Assembly: GCA_041390465.1 (NCBI GenBank)
Contig: JAWKPW010000016.1
Span: forward strand, 1 to 64,000
DNA length: 64,000 nucleotides
Direction: 5' to 3'
DNA from: JAABRU01 sp041390465
GTDB taxonomy: Bacteria > Desulfobacterota > Desulfobacteria > Desulfobacterales > Desulfococcaceae
This document shows, piece after piece, positions 1 to 8,707 of this stretch. The position numbers were made by a program, and so were the translations under genes. The notes under the pieces were generated by a model. That model saw nothing but the letters and a program-made list of their open reading frames with translations. It did no database searches and was not told the origin of the DNA. The number at the start of each line of letters is the position of its first letter. Position 1 is the stretch's first letter.

Positions 1-678
1 CATACCCTTGTCTCCCATGCCACACAAAAACGGGGCGTGCGCAGTTTTGCTGTGCTGTATCCGGATGAAAAATACGGTTATACCTTCTTGGATTTGTTTC
101 AGCGCGAAGTTGCCGCGCAGGGGGGAATGATCAGCATTTTCCAGTCTTATGCCACGAATCTCAATGATTTTCGCGGCCCCATCCGTTCACTGGCCCGCAA
201 CCGGGATTTTGAAGCCCTTTTCATTCCTGATTCCGCACGGAAAGCCGGGATGATTATTCCCCAGCTTGCTTATTACGGGGTGAAAAAAGTGCTGCTTATG
301 GGAACCAATCTCTGGCATTCGGATGAACTCATCAATATGGCAGGACGTTTTGCACAGGGAGCGATCATGCCGGATGTGTTTGCAGCGGAAAGCAGCAGCC
401 CGGAACTTGCGGAGTTTATCCGCGTTTACAGGGAAAATTATGGAGAAGCACCCGGATTTATTGAAGCGCTTTCCTATGACACAGCCATGATTGTGTGCAA
501 ACTTTTTTCCGATCCCCGTGCAGGAAATCCCGCAGGTATCCGGGATGCGCTCATGAATGTGCGGAACTATCCCGGAGTGACCGGTCTGACCTCCTTTGAT
601 GAAAGCGGCGAGGCGCACAAAGAGCTTTTTCTTCTTACCATTGAGGGGAACCGCTTTGCAGAGATTGTCTCACCTTAG
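1..678 (+). CDS. ABC-type/LpoA-like periplasmic binding protein, C-terminal part (5' end outside window)
   Basis: The frame is open from base 1 (reads HTLVSHATQKRGV...), so the GTG at 37 is only an internal codon and the gene begins outside the window. The visible 225 residues look like the second half of a type-1 periplasmic binding fold: 'FAVLYPDEKYGYTF' is the usual strand-helix after the hinge, 'EALFIPDSARKAGMIIPQ' the following lobe, and 'GEAPGFIEALSYDTAMIV' is typical of branched-chain amino acid receptor or LpoA-like proteins. It ends with TAG at 678. Family membership is fairly sure; the ligand is unknown. In Desulfobacterota such proteins are often outer-membrane-associated LpoA/YraM-like rather than true transporter receptors. 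Confidence 0.75.
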   Translation, partial: HTLVSHATQKRGVRSFAVLYPDEKYGYTFLDLFQREVAAQGGMISIFQSYATNLNDFRGPIRSLARNRDFEALFIPDSARKAGMIIPQLAYYGVKKVLLMGTNLWHSDELINMAGRFAQGAIMPDVFAAESSSPELAEFIRVYRENYGEAPGFIEALSYDTAMIVCKLFSDPRAGNPAGIRDALMNVRNYPGVTGLTSFDESGEAHKELFLLTIEGNRFAEIVSP

Positions 679-795
679 GGAATTGGAATTTTATGAAATG
701 CCGAAAAATTCAGGAACACAGCAGCGCGGCTCTGAGGAAAGGGACAGAATTTGAATCCTGCTCTCCGTGCATCACAACATTCAGAAAGGCAAGTT

Positions 796-2375
796 ATGAA
801 AAAAACATTTTTTCCTGCTCTTTTGTTCTGTTTTCTGTTCACCTGTCCCGGTCTGTGTGCGCGGGCTCCGGTAAGCGAAATTACCGAGGAATGCCTGGGC
901 TGCCATTCCTCTGTGCATCCCGGCATTGCAGAAGACTGGAAACGCAGCCGCCATGCCATGACTGCACCGGCTCAGGCTTTGGAAATCAAAGGGATGGAAA
1001 GAAAAATCTCCGCAGATTCCGTACCGGATTACCTGAAAAACACGGCTGTGGGCTGTGCGGAATGTCATATGCTCCGCTCAGAAGATCACAGTGCCGACAC
1101 GTTTCTTCATAACGGCCATGAAATCCATACCATTGTCAGCCCGAAGGACTGCGCAGTCTGCCACCGGGAAGAGGCCGAGCAGTTTTCCGGAAATATCATG
1201 GCCTTTGCATGGAAAAATCTCGCGGAAAACCCTGTTTATCAAAAATTGGAGAAGGCTGTCATTGGCAGGGCCGTGAGAACTGAAAGTGTGATCACTTATG
1301 ATAAGCCGGATGAGGATACCCGCGCGGAGGCCTGTTATTACTGTCATGGAACCAAAGTGGAGATAAAAGGGAAAGAAAGCAGGGAAACTCTGATGGGTGA
1401 AATGGAATTTCCGCAAATGACAGGATGGCCCTCCGGAGGAGTGGGACGCATCAATCCGGACGGCAGTCAGGGCGCATGTTCGGCCTGCCATCCCCGTCAT
1501 GTCTTTTCCATTGAAATGGCACGCAAACCCGGCACATGCCGGGAATGTCACATGGGACCTGATGTGCCTGCCTACAAGGTTTATCTTTCCAGCAAACACG
1601 GAAATATTTACACAGACACGGGCAAAGACTGGAATTTCAAATCTGTGCCCTGGACTGTGGGCAAGGATTTCAGCGCTCCCGCCTGTGCGGCCTGCCATAT
1701 GAGTCTGCTGGTCAATACAGACGGAGAGACAGTTGCAAAGAGAACCCATCAGATCGGAGATCGTCTGTCCTGGCGCATATTCGGTCTGATTTATGCCCAT
1801 CCCCATCCCCGGCATCCGGATACCACCCGGATTCGGAACAAATCCGGGCTGCCTCTGCCTGCGGATATGGACGGAACCCCGGCTTCCGCTTTCCTTGTTG
1901 ACAGCGCTGAAAAAGAGAAAAGAACAGCGGCCATGCAGGCCATATGTCTTGCCTGCCATTCCTCCTCCTGGGTATCCGGCCACTGGAGGCGCTTTGAAAA
2001 CACCATCCGCCAAAGCAATGCGGATATCCGCACTGCCACAGCCATTATGGGAGATATATGGGCACGGGGTTATGCCAAAGGAATTGCGCAGGAGAAATCC
2101 CGTTGACGAGGCGGAGAGAATCTGGTGTGACACCTGGCTGTTTTACGCAAATACGGTACGCTTTCACCTCAGCCATGGCCGGAGGAGGGGATTACGGCGT
2201 CTTTGCTGACGGACGCTATCAACTGTCTCAGCGAATCCGGGAACTGCAGGAATGGCTGGATCTGAGAATCCGCGTTTTCCCTCCGGCATCCCCTGTGGCG
2301 GAAACAGGAAAACATGATCTGATCTCCCGCAGGTTCCGGGAAGGGACAGGGATACCCGAAAACCGGAACAACTGA
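796..2375 (+). pseudogene. Octaheme HAO-family multihaem cytochrome c, two frameshifts near the 3' end
   Basis: Start ATG 796 follows AAAGG and opens a signal peptide (MKKTFFPALLFCFLFTCPG). Eight CxxCH motifs follow: CLGCH, CAECH, CAVCH, CYYCH, CSACH, CRECH, CAACH and CLACH. Haem count, spacing and the C-terminal block 'AMAGGGDYGVFADGRYQLS' fit the hydroxylamine oxidoreductase family, periplasmic, probably reductive (nitrite or hydroxylamine) in an anaerobe; that last point is inference. The main frame stops at 2106. The homologous sequence continues in the +1 frame ('NPVDEAERIWCDTWLFYAN') and, after about 2165, in the third frame to 2375. Both shifts fall in homopolymers: an A missing near 2093 and an extra T near 2164. 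The gene may therefore be intact in the organism. Confidence 0.82.
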
Positions 2376-2379
2376 AAAA

Positions 2380-2916
2380 ATGATCGGTTTGGAAAAAGGC
2401 TTTGTCAGACTGATTCCATATCATGCTGAGTGGAAACGGATTTTCGAGCATGAGAAATCCTGCCTGCAGGCCGCGATTGGAATGTATGTGCTTGACATTC
2501 AGCATGTGGGCAGCACCTCCGTTCCGCAAATGGTGGCAAAGCCCATTATTGATATTGCCATTGCCGTCAGGAATTTTGAGGAAGCCCGTGCATGTATCCG
2601 GCCAATCGAGGATTTGGGATATGAATACAGAGGGGAAAACGGTATTCCGCGAAGGCATTTTTTTGCCAAAGGCAATCCCAGAACCCACCATATCCATATG
2701 AATGAGATTGACGGTCAGGACTGGAAGGAGCAGATACTTTTTCGGGATTATCTGACCCGGAACAGACAGGCCGCCCAAAAATATGCTGCAATCAAAAAGG
2801 AACTGGCCCGGAGATATCCGACTGATCGTCTGTCATATACGGATGGCAAGGGGGCTTTCATTAAAAGTGTTCTGCAACTGGCAAGGCATGAGAGGGAAAA
2901 AGAACAGGCGGGATAA
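2380..2916 (+). CDS. GrpB/UPF0157 family nucleotidyltransferase-like protein
   Basis: 178 residues, the normal length for the GrpB (UPF0157) family, which has a nucleotidyltransferase-type fold. Recognisable blocks are 'YHAEWKRIFEHE' near the N-terminus, 'DIQHVGSTSVPQMVAKPIID' (the family signature with GSTS and the metal-binding D of the nucleotidyltransferase core) and 'HIHMNEIDGQDW' followed by 'FRDYLTRN'. The physiological reaction of the family is poorly defined. It starts only 4 bases after the cytochrome frame, so the two could be co-transcribed. Downstream lies a palindromic element shared with the convergent nifS gene. Confidence 0.85.
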   Translation: MIGLEKGFVRLIPYHAEWKRIFEHEKSCLQAAIGMYVLDIQHVGSTSVPQMVAKPIIDIAIAVRNFEEARACIRPIEDLGYEYRGENGIPRRHFFAKGNPRTHHIHMNEIDGQDWKEQILFRDYLTRNRQAAQKYAAIKKELARRYPTDRLSYTDGKGAFIKSVLQLARHEREKEQAG

Positions 2917-3071
2917 GACATATCTGCTCTGTATTTACAGGGAACACAGGGAATTTTCACTCTTTCTGAAAGTTCGGCAGAAATACAAAGTCCCAAACTT
3001 CCCTTTGGGACTCCGGATAAACAGGAAGTGCAGGAAGTTGCAGGAAGTAATGATGCGAATTAAGATTCATA

Positions 3072-3108
3072 CAAGATTTGACAACTTTCTGAAAGTTGTC
3101 AAATCTTG
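3072..3108. repeat. Palindromic element PAL copy 1 (18-bp perfect arms, 1-nt loop)
   Basis: The left arm CAAGATTTGACAACTTTC is followed by one T and then its exact reverse complement. It lies between the convergent grpB-like gene and nifS, where it could act as a two-way terminator, although no T-tract follows. Outside the arms, GCGAATTAAGATTCA on the left (from about 3056) and TGACTCTTAATTGGCATTC on the right form a weaker outer inverted repeat, so the whole 3055-3138 stretch resembles a small inverted-repeat element. Five further copies of the core occur in the window. Confidence 0.85.
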
Positions 3109-3165
3109 GCGGAATCTGACTCTTAATTGGCATTCATGGCATCAGGGAACCGGACGATGCCGGGT

Positions 3166-4323
3166 TCACTGTTTCCAGAACGGAGACATCTGCCGCAGCC
3201 GGGCAATGATGGGCGGCAGTTTTTCCAGCACATAATCCACTTCTTCCTGTGTATTGTAAATGCTCAGGCTGAAGCGCACAGAGCCGTGCGCGGCCGTATA
3301 GGGAACCCCCATGGCCCGAAGCACATGGGAAGGTTCGAGTGATCCCGAAGTGCAGGCAGAGCCGGATGACGCGCAGATGCCCAGTTCATCCATCATCAGC
3401 AGAATGGATTCCCCTTCAATGAATTCAAAGGAGATGTTGGTGGTATTGGGCAGACGTTTTTCCCTGTCCCCGTTGACCATGGAACTGGGAATGCGCTCCA
3501 GCAGCCCGTTTTCCAGCCTGTCCCGCAGTTGTCTGACCCGTGTGTTTTCTTCTGCAATATGGGCTCCGGCAAGTTCTGCGGCCCTGCCCAGTCCCACGAT
3601 GGATGCCACATTCTCAGTTCCCCCTCTTCTGCCGGATTCCTGATGACCGCCGATGAGAAAAGGGGAAAACTTTGTGCCTTTGCGCACATACAGCGCACCC
3701 ACGCCTTTGGGAGCATGGAGTTTGTGGCCGGACAGGGAGAGCATGTCAATGCTGCTCTGTTTCAGATGGATGGGAATCTTGCCCACAGCCTGCACCGCAT
3801 CTGTGTGAAAAACAATGCCCCGTTCTTTTGCCATATGCGCAATTTCCTCGACCGGGAAAATCACACCGGTTTCATTGTTGGCCCACATGACGCTGACAAT
3901 GGCAGTATCCTCTGTGAGATGATCCCGGAGAAAATCCATATCCAGAAGTCCCTTTTTGTCCACAGGAACAAAGGTGGAGCGGTATCCGTTGCGCCCCAGA
4001 TATTCACACAGGTTTTTTATGGCCGAATGCTCCACCCTTGTGGTGAGGATATGCTTTTTCTCCGGGTTGGACTGAAGAGCGGCATAAATTGCTGTGCTGT
4101 CACTTTCGGTTCCGCAACTGGTAAAGACAATTTCCTCCGGTGATGCCCCCAGCAAATCAGCCACACGGGTTCGGGCCTGCTTTATGCCGTCCAAAGATTT
4201 CTGGGCAAAACGGTACATGCTGGAAGGATTTCCGTACATTTCCGTAAAATAGGGCAGCATGGCATCCGCAACCTCCGGAGCCACGCGTGTGGTTGCATTG
4301 TTATCCAGATAAATGTTTTTCAT
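3166..4323 (-). CDS. nifS: Cysteine desulfurase (NifS-type)
   Basis: A PLP enzyme that takes sulfur from L-cysteine for Fe-S assembly. It begins MKNIYLDNNATTR, the classic NifS/IscS N-terminus; upstream in-frame codons overlap nifU and are not used. Visible blocks are 'TSCGTESDSTAI' (PLP phosphate region), 'HTDAVQAVGKIP' and 'SLSGHKLHAPKGVGALYVRK' with the Schiff-base lysine in SGHK. 'SSGSACTSGSLEPSHVL' carries the catalytic cysteine loop. The 385-residue length is normal. Its ATG overlaps the nifU stop (ATGA), so the two are translationally coupled. No nitrogenase gene is in view, so this is probably a general NIF-type Fe-S machine. Confidence 0.93.
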   Translation of the reverse strand: MKNIYLDNNATTRVAPEVADAMLPYFTEMYGNPSSMYRFAQKSLDGIKQARTRVADLLGASPEEIVFTSCGTESDSTAIYAALQSNPEKKHILTTRVEHSAIKNLCEYLGRNGYRSTFVPVDKKGLLDMDFLRDHLTEDTAIVSVMWANNETGVIFPVEEIAHMAKERGIVFHTDAVQAVGKIPIHLKQSSIDMLSLSGHKLHAPKGVGALYVRKGTKFSPFLIGGHQESGRRGGTENVASIVGLGRAAELAGAHIAEENTRVRQLRDRLENGLLERIPSSMVNGDREKRLPNTTNISFEFIEGESILLMMDELGICASSGSACTSGSLEPSHVLRAMGVPYTAAHGSVRFSLSIYNTQEEVDYVLEKLPPIIARLRQMSPFWKQ

Positions 4324-5150
4324 TGGCACACCTCCACCACAATCAATTCCGGCGTGACAAACTCTCTGAGTTTCTTTTCCACAAAATCCTTGAGGGTTAT
4401 GGGGGCTGCCTTGCAACTGGAGCAGGCCCCGCGCAGACGCACCTGCACATGGTCCCCGTTGACATCCACCAGTTCAATGTCACCGCCGTCCTTTTTCAGC
4501 GCGGGCTGAATCTCCCTCTGCAGGGTTTCCTCAATGAGTCGGATTTTCTGGATATTGGTGAGTTTTGCCGGCTTGATTTCCAGAGGAATTTCCTTTCCTG
4601 CCATCTCATCAATGAGTTCCTGTATCCGATCATGGCATTTGCCGCATCCGCCGCCTGCCTTGATATAATTGGTGACATCCTCAATCACGTGCAGTTGATG
4701 AGTGGCAAGAGCCCTGCGGATTTCCACATCTGTAACCCCGAAACATTCGCATACAATATTGCCCTCTTTTTCTTCCACGGGTTTTCCCCGGTAACAGGCA
4801 ATGGCTTTGGTCAAAGCTTCCTGTCCCATGACCGAGCAGTGCATTTTCTCCTTGGGCAGCCCTCCAAGAAAGGCAACAATATCGTCATTGGTGATTTTTT
4901 CCGCTTCCTGCAGGGTCCTGCCTTTGAGCATTTCTGTCAGTGCCGAGGAAGAGGCAATGGCACTCGCGCAGCCGAATGTCTGAAATTTCACATCTGTGAT
5001 CCGTTCGTTTTCATCCACTTTGAAGGTAAGTTTCAAAGCATCCCCGCAGGACATGGAACCGACCTCCCCTGTACCGTCCGCATTTTCAATAACACCCACA
5101 TTGCGGGGATTGAGAAAATGCTCTCTGACCTTGTCTGTATATTCCCACAT
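4320..5150 (-). CDS. nifU: Fe-S scaffold protein NifU (three-domain)
   Basis: The start ATG at 5150 has a strong GGAGGAT site 4 bases upstream; the longer upstream frame is only Gly/Arg-rich shadow. The 276 residues have the full NifU layout. An IscU-like scaffold begins MWEYTDKVREHFLNPRNVG with the three cysteines in 'SMSCGDALKL', 'FGCASAIASSSAL' and 'HCSVMGQEAL'. A central [2Fe-2S] BFD-like domain reads 'VCECFGVTD...GGGCGKCHDRI'. A C-terminal Nfu domain carries 'GACSSCKAAPITLK' (CxxC). It donates clusters assembled with sulfur from NifS, the next gene. Confidence 0.94.
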   Translation of the reverse strand: MWEYTDKVREHFLNPRNVGVIENADGTGEVGSMSCGDALKLTFKVDENERITDVKFQTFGCASAIASSSALTEMLKGRTLQEAEKITNDDIVAFLGGLPKEKMHCSVMGQEALTKAIACYRGKPVEEKEGNIVCECFGVTDVEIRRALATHQLHVIEDVTNYIKAGGGCGKCHDRIQELIDEMAGKEIPLEIKPAKLTNIQKIRLIEETLQREIQPALKKDGGDIELVDVNGDHVQVRLRGACSSCKAAPITLKDFVEKKLREFVTPELIVVEVCQ

Positions 5151-5240
5151 AGTATCCTCCTGATGATATGAACTGAAAACCTGCCAATAAATCAGCAGGC
5201 TGTTTATGGCTTGGCTGAATCTGCAGGCATTTTGCATGAA

Positions 5241-5268
5241 AAGGCCGCGAAATTGGCGGCCGTTTTTT
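5241..5268 (-). terminator. Hairpin terminator between TPM gene and nifU
   Basis: Inverted repeat GGCCGC-gaaattg-GCGGCC. On the minus strand it is followed by TTTT, on the plus strand by TTTTTT. On the minus strand it lies downstream of the TPM-domain gene and upstream of nifU, so it can end the TPM transcript. No plus-strand gene ends nearby. Prediction from base pairing only. Confidence 0.6.
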
Positions 5269-5407
5269 ATTGTCACCTGACAATGATAATCACGATAAGA
5301 GAAAAAGAAAGTCTCATTATGGCAGATGGGCAGATTTTTCACAGAGATTTTAATGCAGAAAACACAATGGCAGAGATTTGCCCCTGTCTTTCCCCAACTG
5401 AAATTTT

Positions 5408-6167
5408 CTACCAGCTTCCCGAAGCTCCGCCTCCTCCGGAAGAACCGCCTCCTCCGCCGGAAAATCCGCCTCCTCCTGAAGAAAATCCGCCTCCCCATGA
5501 ACTGCTGCTCCATGAACTTGAACTTCTTCTTCGTGAACCCGATGTCCGGCGCGGCATGCCGGAACCCAGATCAATGCTTCTGCCTGCTTTTTTGATTCTG
5601 CTGGTGACGATCATAAAAATGATCAGCAGTATGAAGAAGGTCATAAAACCGAGACCTTCACTGCCGGTATTCTCCTGTTTTTTCGGACTGCCCTGATAGG
5701 CTCCTCTGACTGCGGCAACAATGCCCTGCACGCTCTTTATGCCGGAATAATAATCTCCGCTTTTGAATCCGGGAACAATTTCATTGCTGATGATCATCAT
5801 GCTCTGGGCATCCGTGAGTTTGTCTTCCAGACCGTAACCCGGTCTGATTCGCAGTTTTCTGTCCTGAATGAAACCGCAAGCAATACCCCGTTGTCCTTAT
5901 TTTTTTGCCTGACTTCCAGTCGTCAAACAGATCATTGACATAACTTTCCAGAGGAAGTCGGGGATTTTGTTCATGATGCAGACAAAAACCTGTGTGGAAT
6001 TCAGAGCCTTATTCCTTTGAGAATGCTGTCAAGTTCCTTTGCTTCTGTTCGTTTGTCAGAATCCCTGCATAATCACTGACCCAGGAAATGGGTTTGGGGA
6101 AATCAGAAGCCACTGTGATAAGCACAACCATAGGTCAGAATGAGAAAAATATTGAAATTTTCCGCAT
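5408..6167 (-). pseudogene. TPM-domain (YgcG/Psb32-like) secreted protein, copy B, frameshifted
   Basis: ATG 6167 follows GGAGGATTTTT. The remnant reads a signal-like start (MRKISIFFSF), then 'DFPKPISWVSDYAGILTN', the start of a TPM domain, then 'DNGVLL' equivalents in other frames, and 'ISNEIVPGFKSGDYYSGI', the end of the domain. The intact last 130 residues contain a membrane helix (MTFFILLIIFMIVTSRIKK) and a long Gly/Ser-rich tail, the usual architecture of LemA-linked TPM proteins. Several small indels and one stop lie between 5800 and 6140. It is a tandem duplicate of the next gene upstream and part of a lemA cluster. Confidence 0.65.
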
Positions 6168-6244
6168 AAAAATCCTCCTTTTTGGCATAAATTCTGAGAA
6201 AATATCTTTATCATATGGGAAAGATTAAGATTATACAAATCCGG

Positions 6245-6745
6245 ACAGATCACTAGCTGCTCCGCTGGCCCAGCCTGATATGCTCCTTTGACAGTCATAA
6301 TAATGCTGTATAATCCATTTCTGATGTCTGAATAATAATTCCCGTTTTTGACTCCAGGAACAATATCATTGGAAATGATAAGACGGCACAAATCATTTGT
6401 AAGCCTGTTTCTTCCAGACCGTGCTCCACTTCAACCTGCAGTTTCTGTCCCGGAACAAAACCGCAAGCAGCACACCGTTGTTTTTTCTTTTCTTGTCCGA
6501 TCTTCCAGTGATTAAACAGATCAGTGGCACTCCTCCAGAGGAAGCTCTCCCCGGAATTTTGTTCATGATGCACAAAATCTGCGGAGTTCAGGTTTCAATA
6601 TTTTAAGAATGCTGTCAAGTTCCTGTTTGCTGTTTGTCAGAATCCCCGCATAATCACTGACCCAGGAAATGGGTTTGGGGAAATCGATACACAGATGGGC
6701 AGAAATCCATATGGTTACAATCAAAAAAAAGAATGATTTTCGCAT
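6245..6745 (-). pseudogene. TPM-domain protein, copy A, frameshifted and lacking its tail
   Basis: ATG 6745 has AAGGAGAT upstream and encodes a clear signal peptide (MRKSFFFLIVTIWISAHLC), then 'IDFPKPISWVSDYAGILTN' exactly as in copy B. The rest is spread over three frames: 'HEQNSGESFLWRS', 'NGVLLAVLFRDRN' and 'SNDIVPGVKNGNYYSDI', ending around 'GAYQAGPAEQL'. The transmembrane and Gly-rich tail of copy B is absent, so copy A stops where the duplication junction with copy B begins. I interpret this as a tandem duplication followed by decay. Confidence 0.6.
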
Positions 6746-6773
6746 GATAAATCTCCTTATTTTACATGATTTC

Positions 6774-7148
6774 ACTCCGCCAAAATTAAGGCGCACTTTA
6801 ACCACAAAGGACACAAAGAATGCACAAAGGACACGGGGAAAACCAGGACCTTTGTGCTGCACTTGCATAATTGCGCGTCATATAGTAACTTAACCACAAA
6901 GGACACAAAAAGAACGCACAAAGGCCACAGGGAAAACTTTGTGCACTTTGCGGTTAAAAAATCTTGCATGATTTCACGCCATACCATATCCAAATTTAAC
7001 CACAAAGGAAAGGACACAGGGAAAAAACTTTGTGGTTAAAAATTCTTGCATAATTGCGTGTCATATGCAACCCTTTAACCACAAAGGACACGGGGAAAAC
7101 TTTAGACCTTTTTGTGAAAAACTTTAGGATCTTTGTGGTTAAAAAATT
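6774..7148. repeat. Tandem array of AACCACAAAGGACAC inverted-repeat units
   Basis: Four successive units begin TTTAACCACAAAGGACAC and close with its inverse (CTTTGTGGTTAAAAA), most clearly in the last two. They are separated by a related spacer, CTTGCATAATTGCGTGTCATA or variants such as CTTGCATGATTTCACGCCATA. The same AACCACAAAGGACAC core occurs singly at about 20770 (reversed), 47482 and 57432, inside MITE-like elements. The array sits between two broken TPM genes and accounts for the spurious frames rich in 'VSFVVK' here. Confidence 0.8.
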
Positions 7149-7605
7149 TTATTCCCCAACTGAGATTTCATTGCTCAGTTCATTGGCATCATTCTTTCAC
7201 AGGGAAAAAATTTTTGAGTTTTTCCCTGATTCTGCCAATGAATGTCCAACAACCCATCATTAATTTCACCGTCTGAAATATTTTCCCATTTCATCCTTTT
7301 CCTGATTCCAGAAATCCTCTCTGACTTTTTCATTGATGCCTTTATCTCCGAATATGGCAAATTTTTTGTCATCCAGAGCCACATAAATCAGAATGCCGTT
7401 GCGAAGCTGGTATTGTGCATTTCAGTTTCTCAAAATCTCCACAGCCCCGTCAAGAGGAGACATGTTTTTTCTGAGCCTGCTTTCTACATGCACACACGAA
7501 TTTTCTCCGGAAGTGTTTTTCTGTTTCCGCTATGGCTTCAACCAGTCTTTTTTGTTTTCCTCTGTCAGCAGCCTGTCAACAGAGGACTGTCTTGTAAACA
7601 GCATA
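7149..7605 (-). pseudogene. TPM-domain protein of the lemA cluster (short form), frameshifted
   Basis: Reading across frames on the minus strand gives 'KKRLVEAIAETEKH', then 'VHVESRLRKNMSPLDGAVEI', then 'LRNGILIYVALDDKKFAIFG' with 'DKGINEKVREDFWNQEKDEM', and an end 'NDANELSNEISVGE' before TAA. This is the short TPM (TLP18.3/Psb32) protein that normally follows lemA. At least three frame breaks and one in-frame stop were seen, so no full product can be made from this sequence. Order lemA, short TPM, secreted TPM matches the usual lemA operon. Confidence 0.6.
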
Positions 7606-7699
7606 AACACCCTTTATACCGTTAAAGCAGCATAAGTCCCAGTCAGGGCGTAGTGCTTCATTTCAGCTAAAATTATGGGATATTTTTATAAGAATATTG

Positions 7700-7735
7700 G
7701 GTTGTCGGATTACGCTTACGCTAATCCGACCTACA
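7700..7735. repeat. REP-like hairpin GTCGGATTA...TAATCCGAC
   Basis: Palindrome GTCGGATTA-cgcttacgc-TAATCCGAC between the short TPM and lemA remnants. Sequences of this type (ggtcggattagcgtaagcgtaatccgacc) are common dispersed repeats in environmental bacteria. Function unknown. Confidence 0.55.
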
Positions 7736-7789
7736 ATTTCAGATGAAATGAAGCAGTAGGTTATGAACAAGCTGGAAGCATGTTCTGCC

Positions 7790-8370
7790 TTAACTATTAC
7801 TGAAAGCTGACTTTCGGTGCGTTTTCAGCTCCTTTTCCGCTTTGAAATATGCCTTTTCCCCGAATCCCATCATTCCGGCAAGCATAACTCCAGGAAAGCG
7901 TTTGATGGCGTTATATTTCTGCACGGTTTCATTGTGCCGTTTATGCCCACCGCAATTTTCGCTTTCTCGCCCTCCTCTCAACCGATCGTACGAAAATTTC
8001 GTTGGCTTTCAGATCAGGATAGCGTTCTTGTCACCACCATAATCCGGCTCAGCGTTGCTGACAGAGCAGCTCTGTGACTGCTGAAATTTTGCAAACACTT
8101 CCGGATCGTTGAAAACATTTCCCCTGAAATGTTTCCCGGTTCTGGCTCCGGCTCGTGATGGCCTGTGTGGCTCTTCATGCTGCATGTATCCCTGCACGAA
8201 AGCCATACCAGATTCGGTATGAGATCCGCTTCGCTGATAAACATTCTCCACCTGTCCCAGCTTTCGTTTCTTACATCCTCATCCAAAGACACCATTTTGT
8301 TGTATTTGGACACAATCATAATGGTCATAATCAGCATCACAGCCACAAAAGCTATGATGGAGAAAATCAC
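7790..8370 (-). pseudogene. lemA: LemA family protein, frameshifted
   Basis: The remnant starts with one membrane helix (MIFSIIAFVAVMLIMTIMIV) and 'SKYNKMVSLDEDV', continues with 'ADLIPNLV' and 'VQGYMQHE', and ends 'HNETVQKYNAIKRFPGVMLA' then 'GFGEKAYFKAEKEL'. These are the conserved LemA blocks in the right order, but they lie in all three frames. LemA is a small inner-membrane protein of unclear role, usually encoded with TPM-domain proteins, as here. The decay matches that of the neighbouring TPM genes, so the whole cluster looks dead or badly sequenced. Confidence 0.65.
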
Positions 8371-8376
8371 AACTGA

Positions 8377-8675
8377 CCGGAGAAAGGACTTTTCTGTTTA
8401 TTTCCCCGGACTTCTCGTGCTAACCGATCCACCCTTATCCTGGAAAAAGAGTGTAAGTTCGGAAAGCGCCTCCGGCTTGCATCTGTGGCATCTTTCATTT
8501 TGTCGGCCTTTTTCCGCTTCCTGAATCACACGCCTGGTGATTCTCCGGCTGAATATCTTCTTCACGCATTCTGTAAACTCCTTTGATTCAGTGTTCAGTT
8601 ACCAGTTATCAGTTACCAGATGTCAGACTGAGTGTTTACAATTATGCTTCCTGTCCACTGACAACTGATAACTGA
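8377..8675. other. Non-coding stretch with CAGTTATCAG-type repeat
   Basis: No convincing gene. Bases 8596-8619 read CAGTTACCAGTTATCAGTTACC, and 8659-8677 hold the inverse (GACAACTGATAACTGATTA), making a loose inverted pair just downstream of valS. This is a low-complexity repeat type found in many genomes. A short minus-strand frame upstream of lemA (MREEDIQPENHQACDSG...) is not supported by any recognised family. Confidence 0.5.
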
Positions 8676-8707
8676 TTATTGATTTGCGCCCGCTTCCCTG
8701 ATTTTTT

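Noticed and set aside
4323..4416. Longer N-terminus for NifS starting upstream of ATG 4323
   Set aside because: The extra residues overlap nifU in another frame and do not resemble cysteine desulfurases; MKNIYLDNNATT is the canonical start.
3166..5150. nifS-nifU as part of a nitrogen-fixation cluster
   Set aside because: No nifHDK, nifB or other nif gene is visible; NIF-type pairs are common Fe-S machinery in anaerobes.
5211..5696. Pro/Glu-rich plus-strand frame (PPPPEEPPPPP type)
   Set aside because: It is the complement of the Gly/Ser-rich tail of the TPM protein on the minus strand.
6774..7148. CRISPR-like array of repeated units
   Set aside because: Unit length varies, the repeats are self-complementary inverted units, and the 'spacers' are copies of one another. 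No cas gene is nearby.
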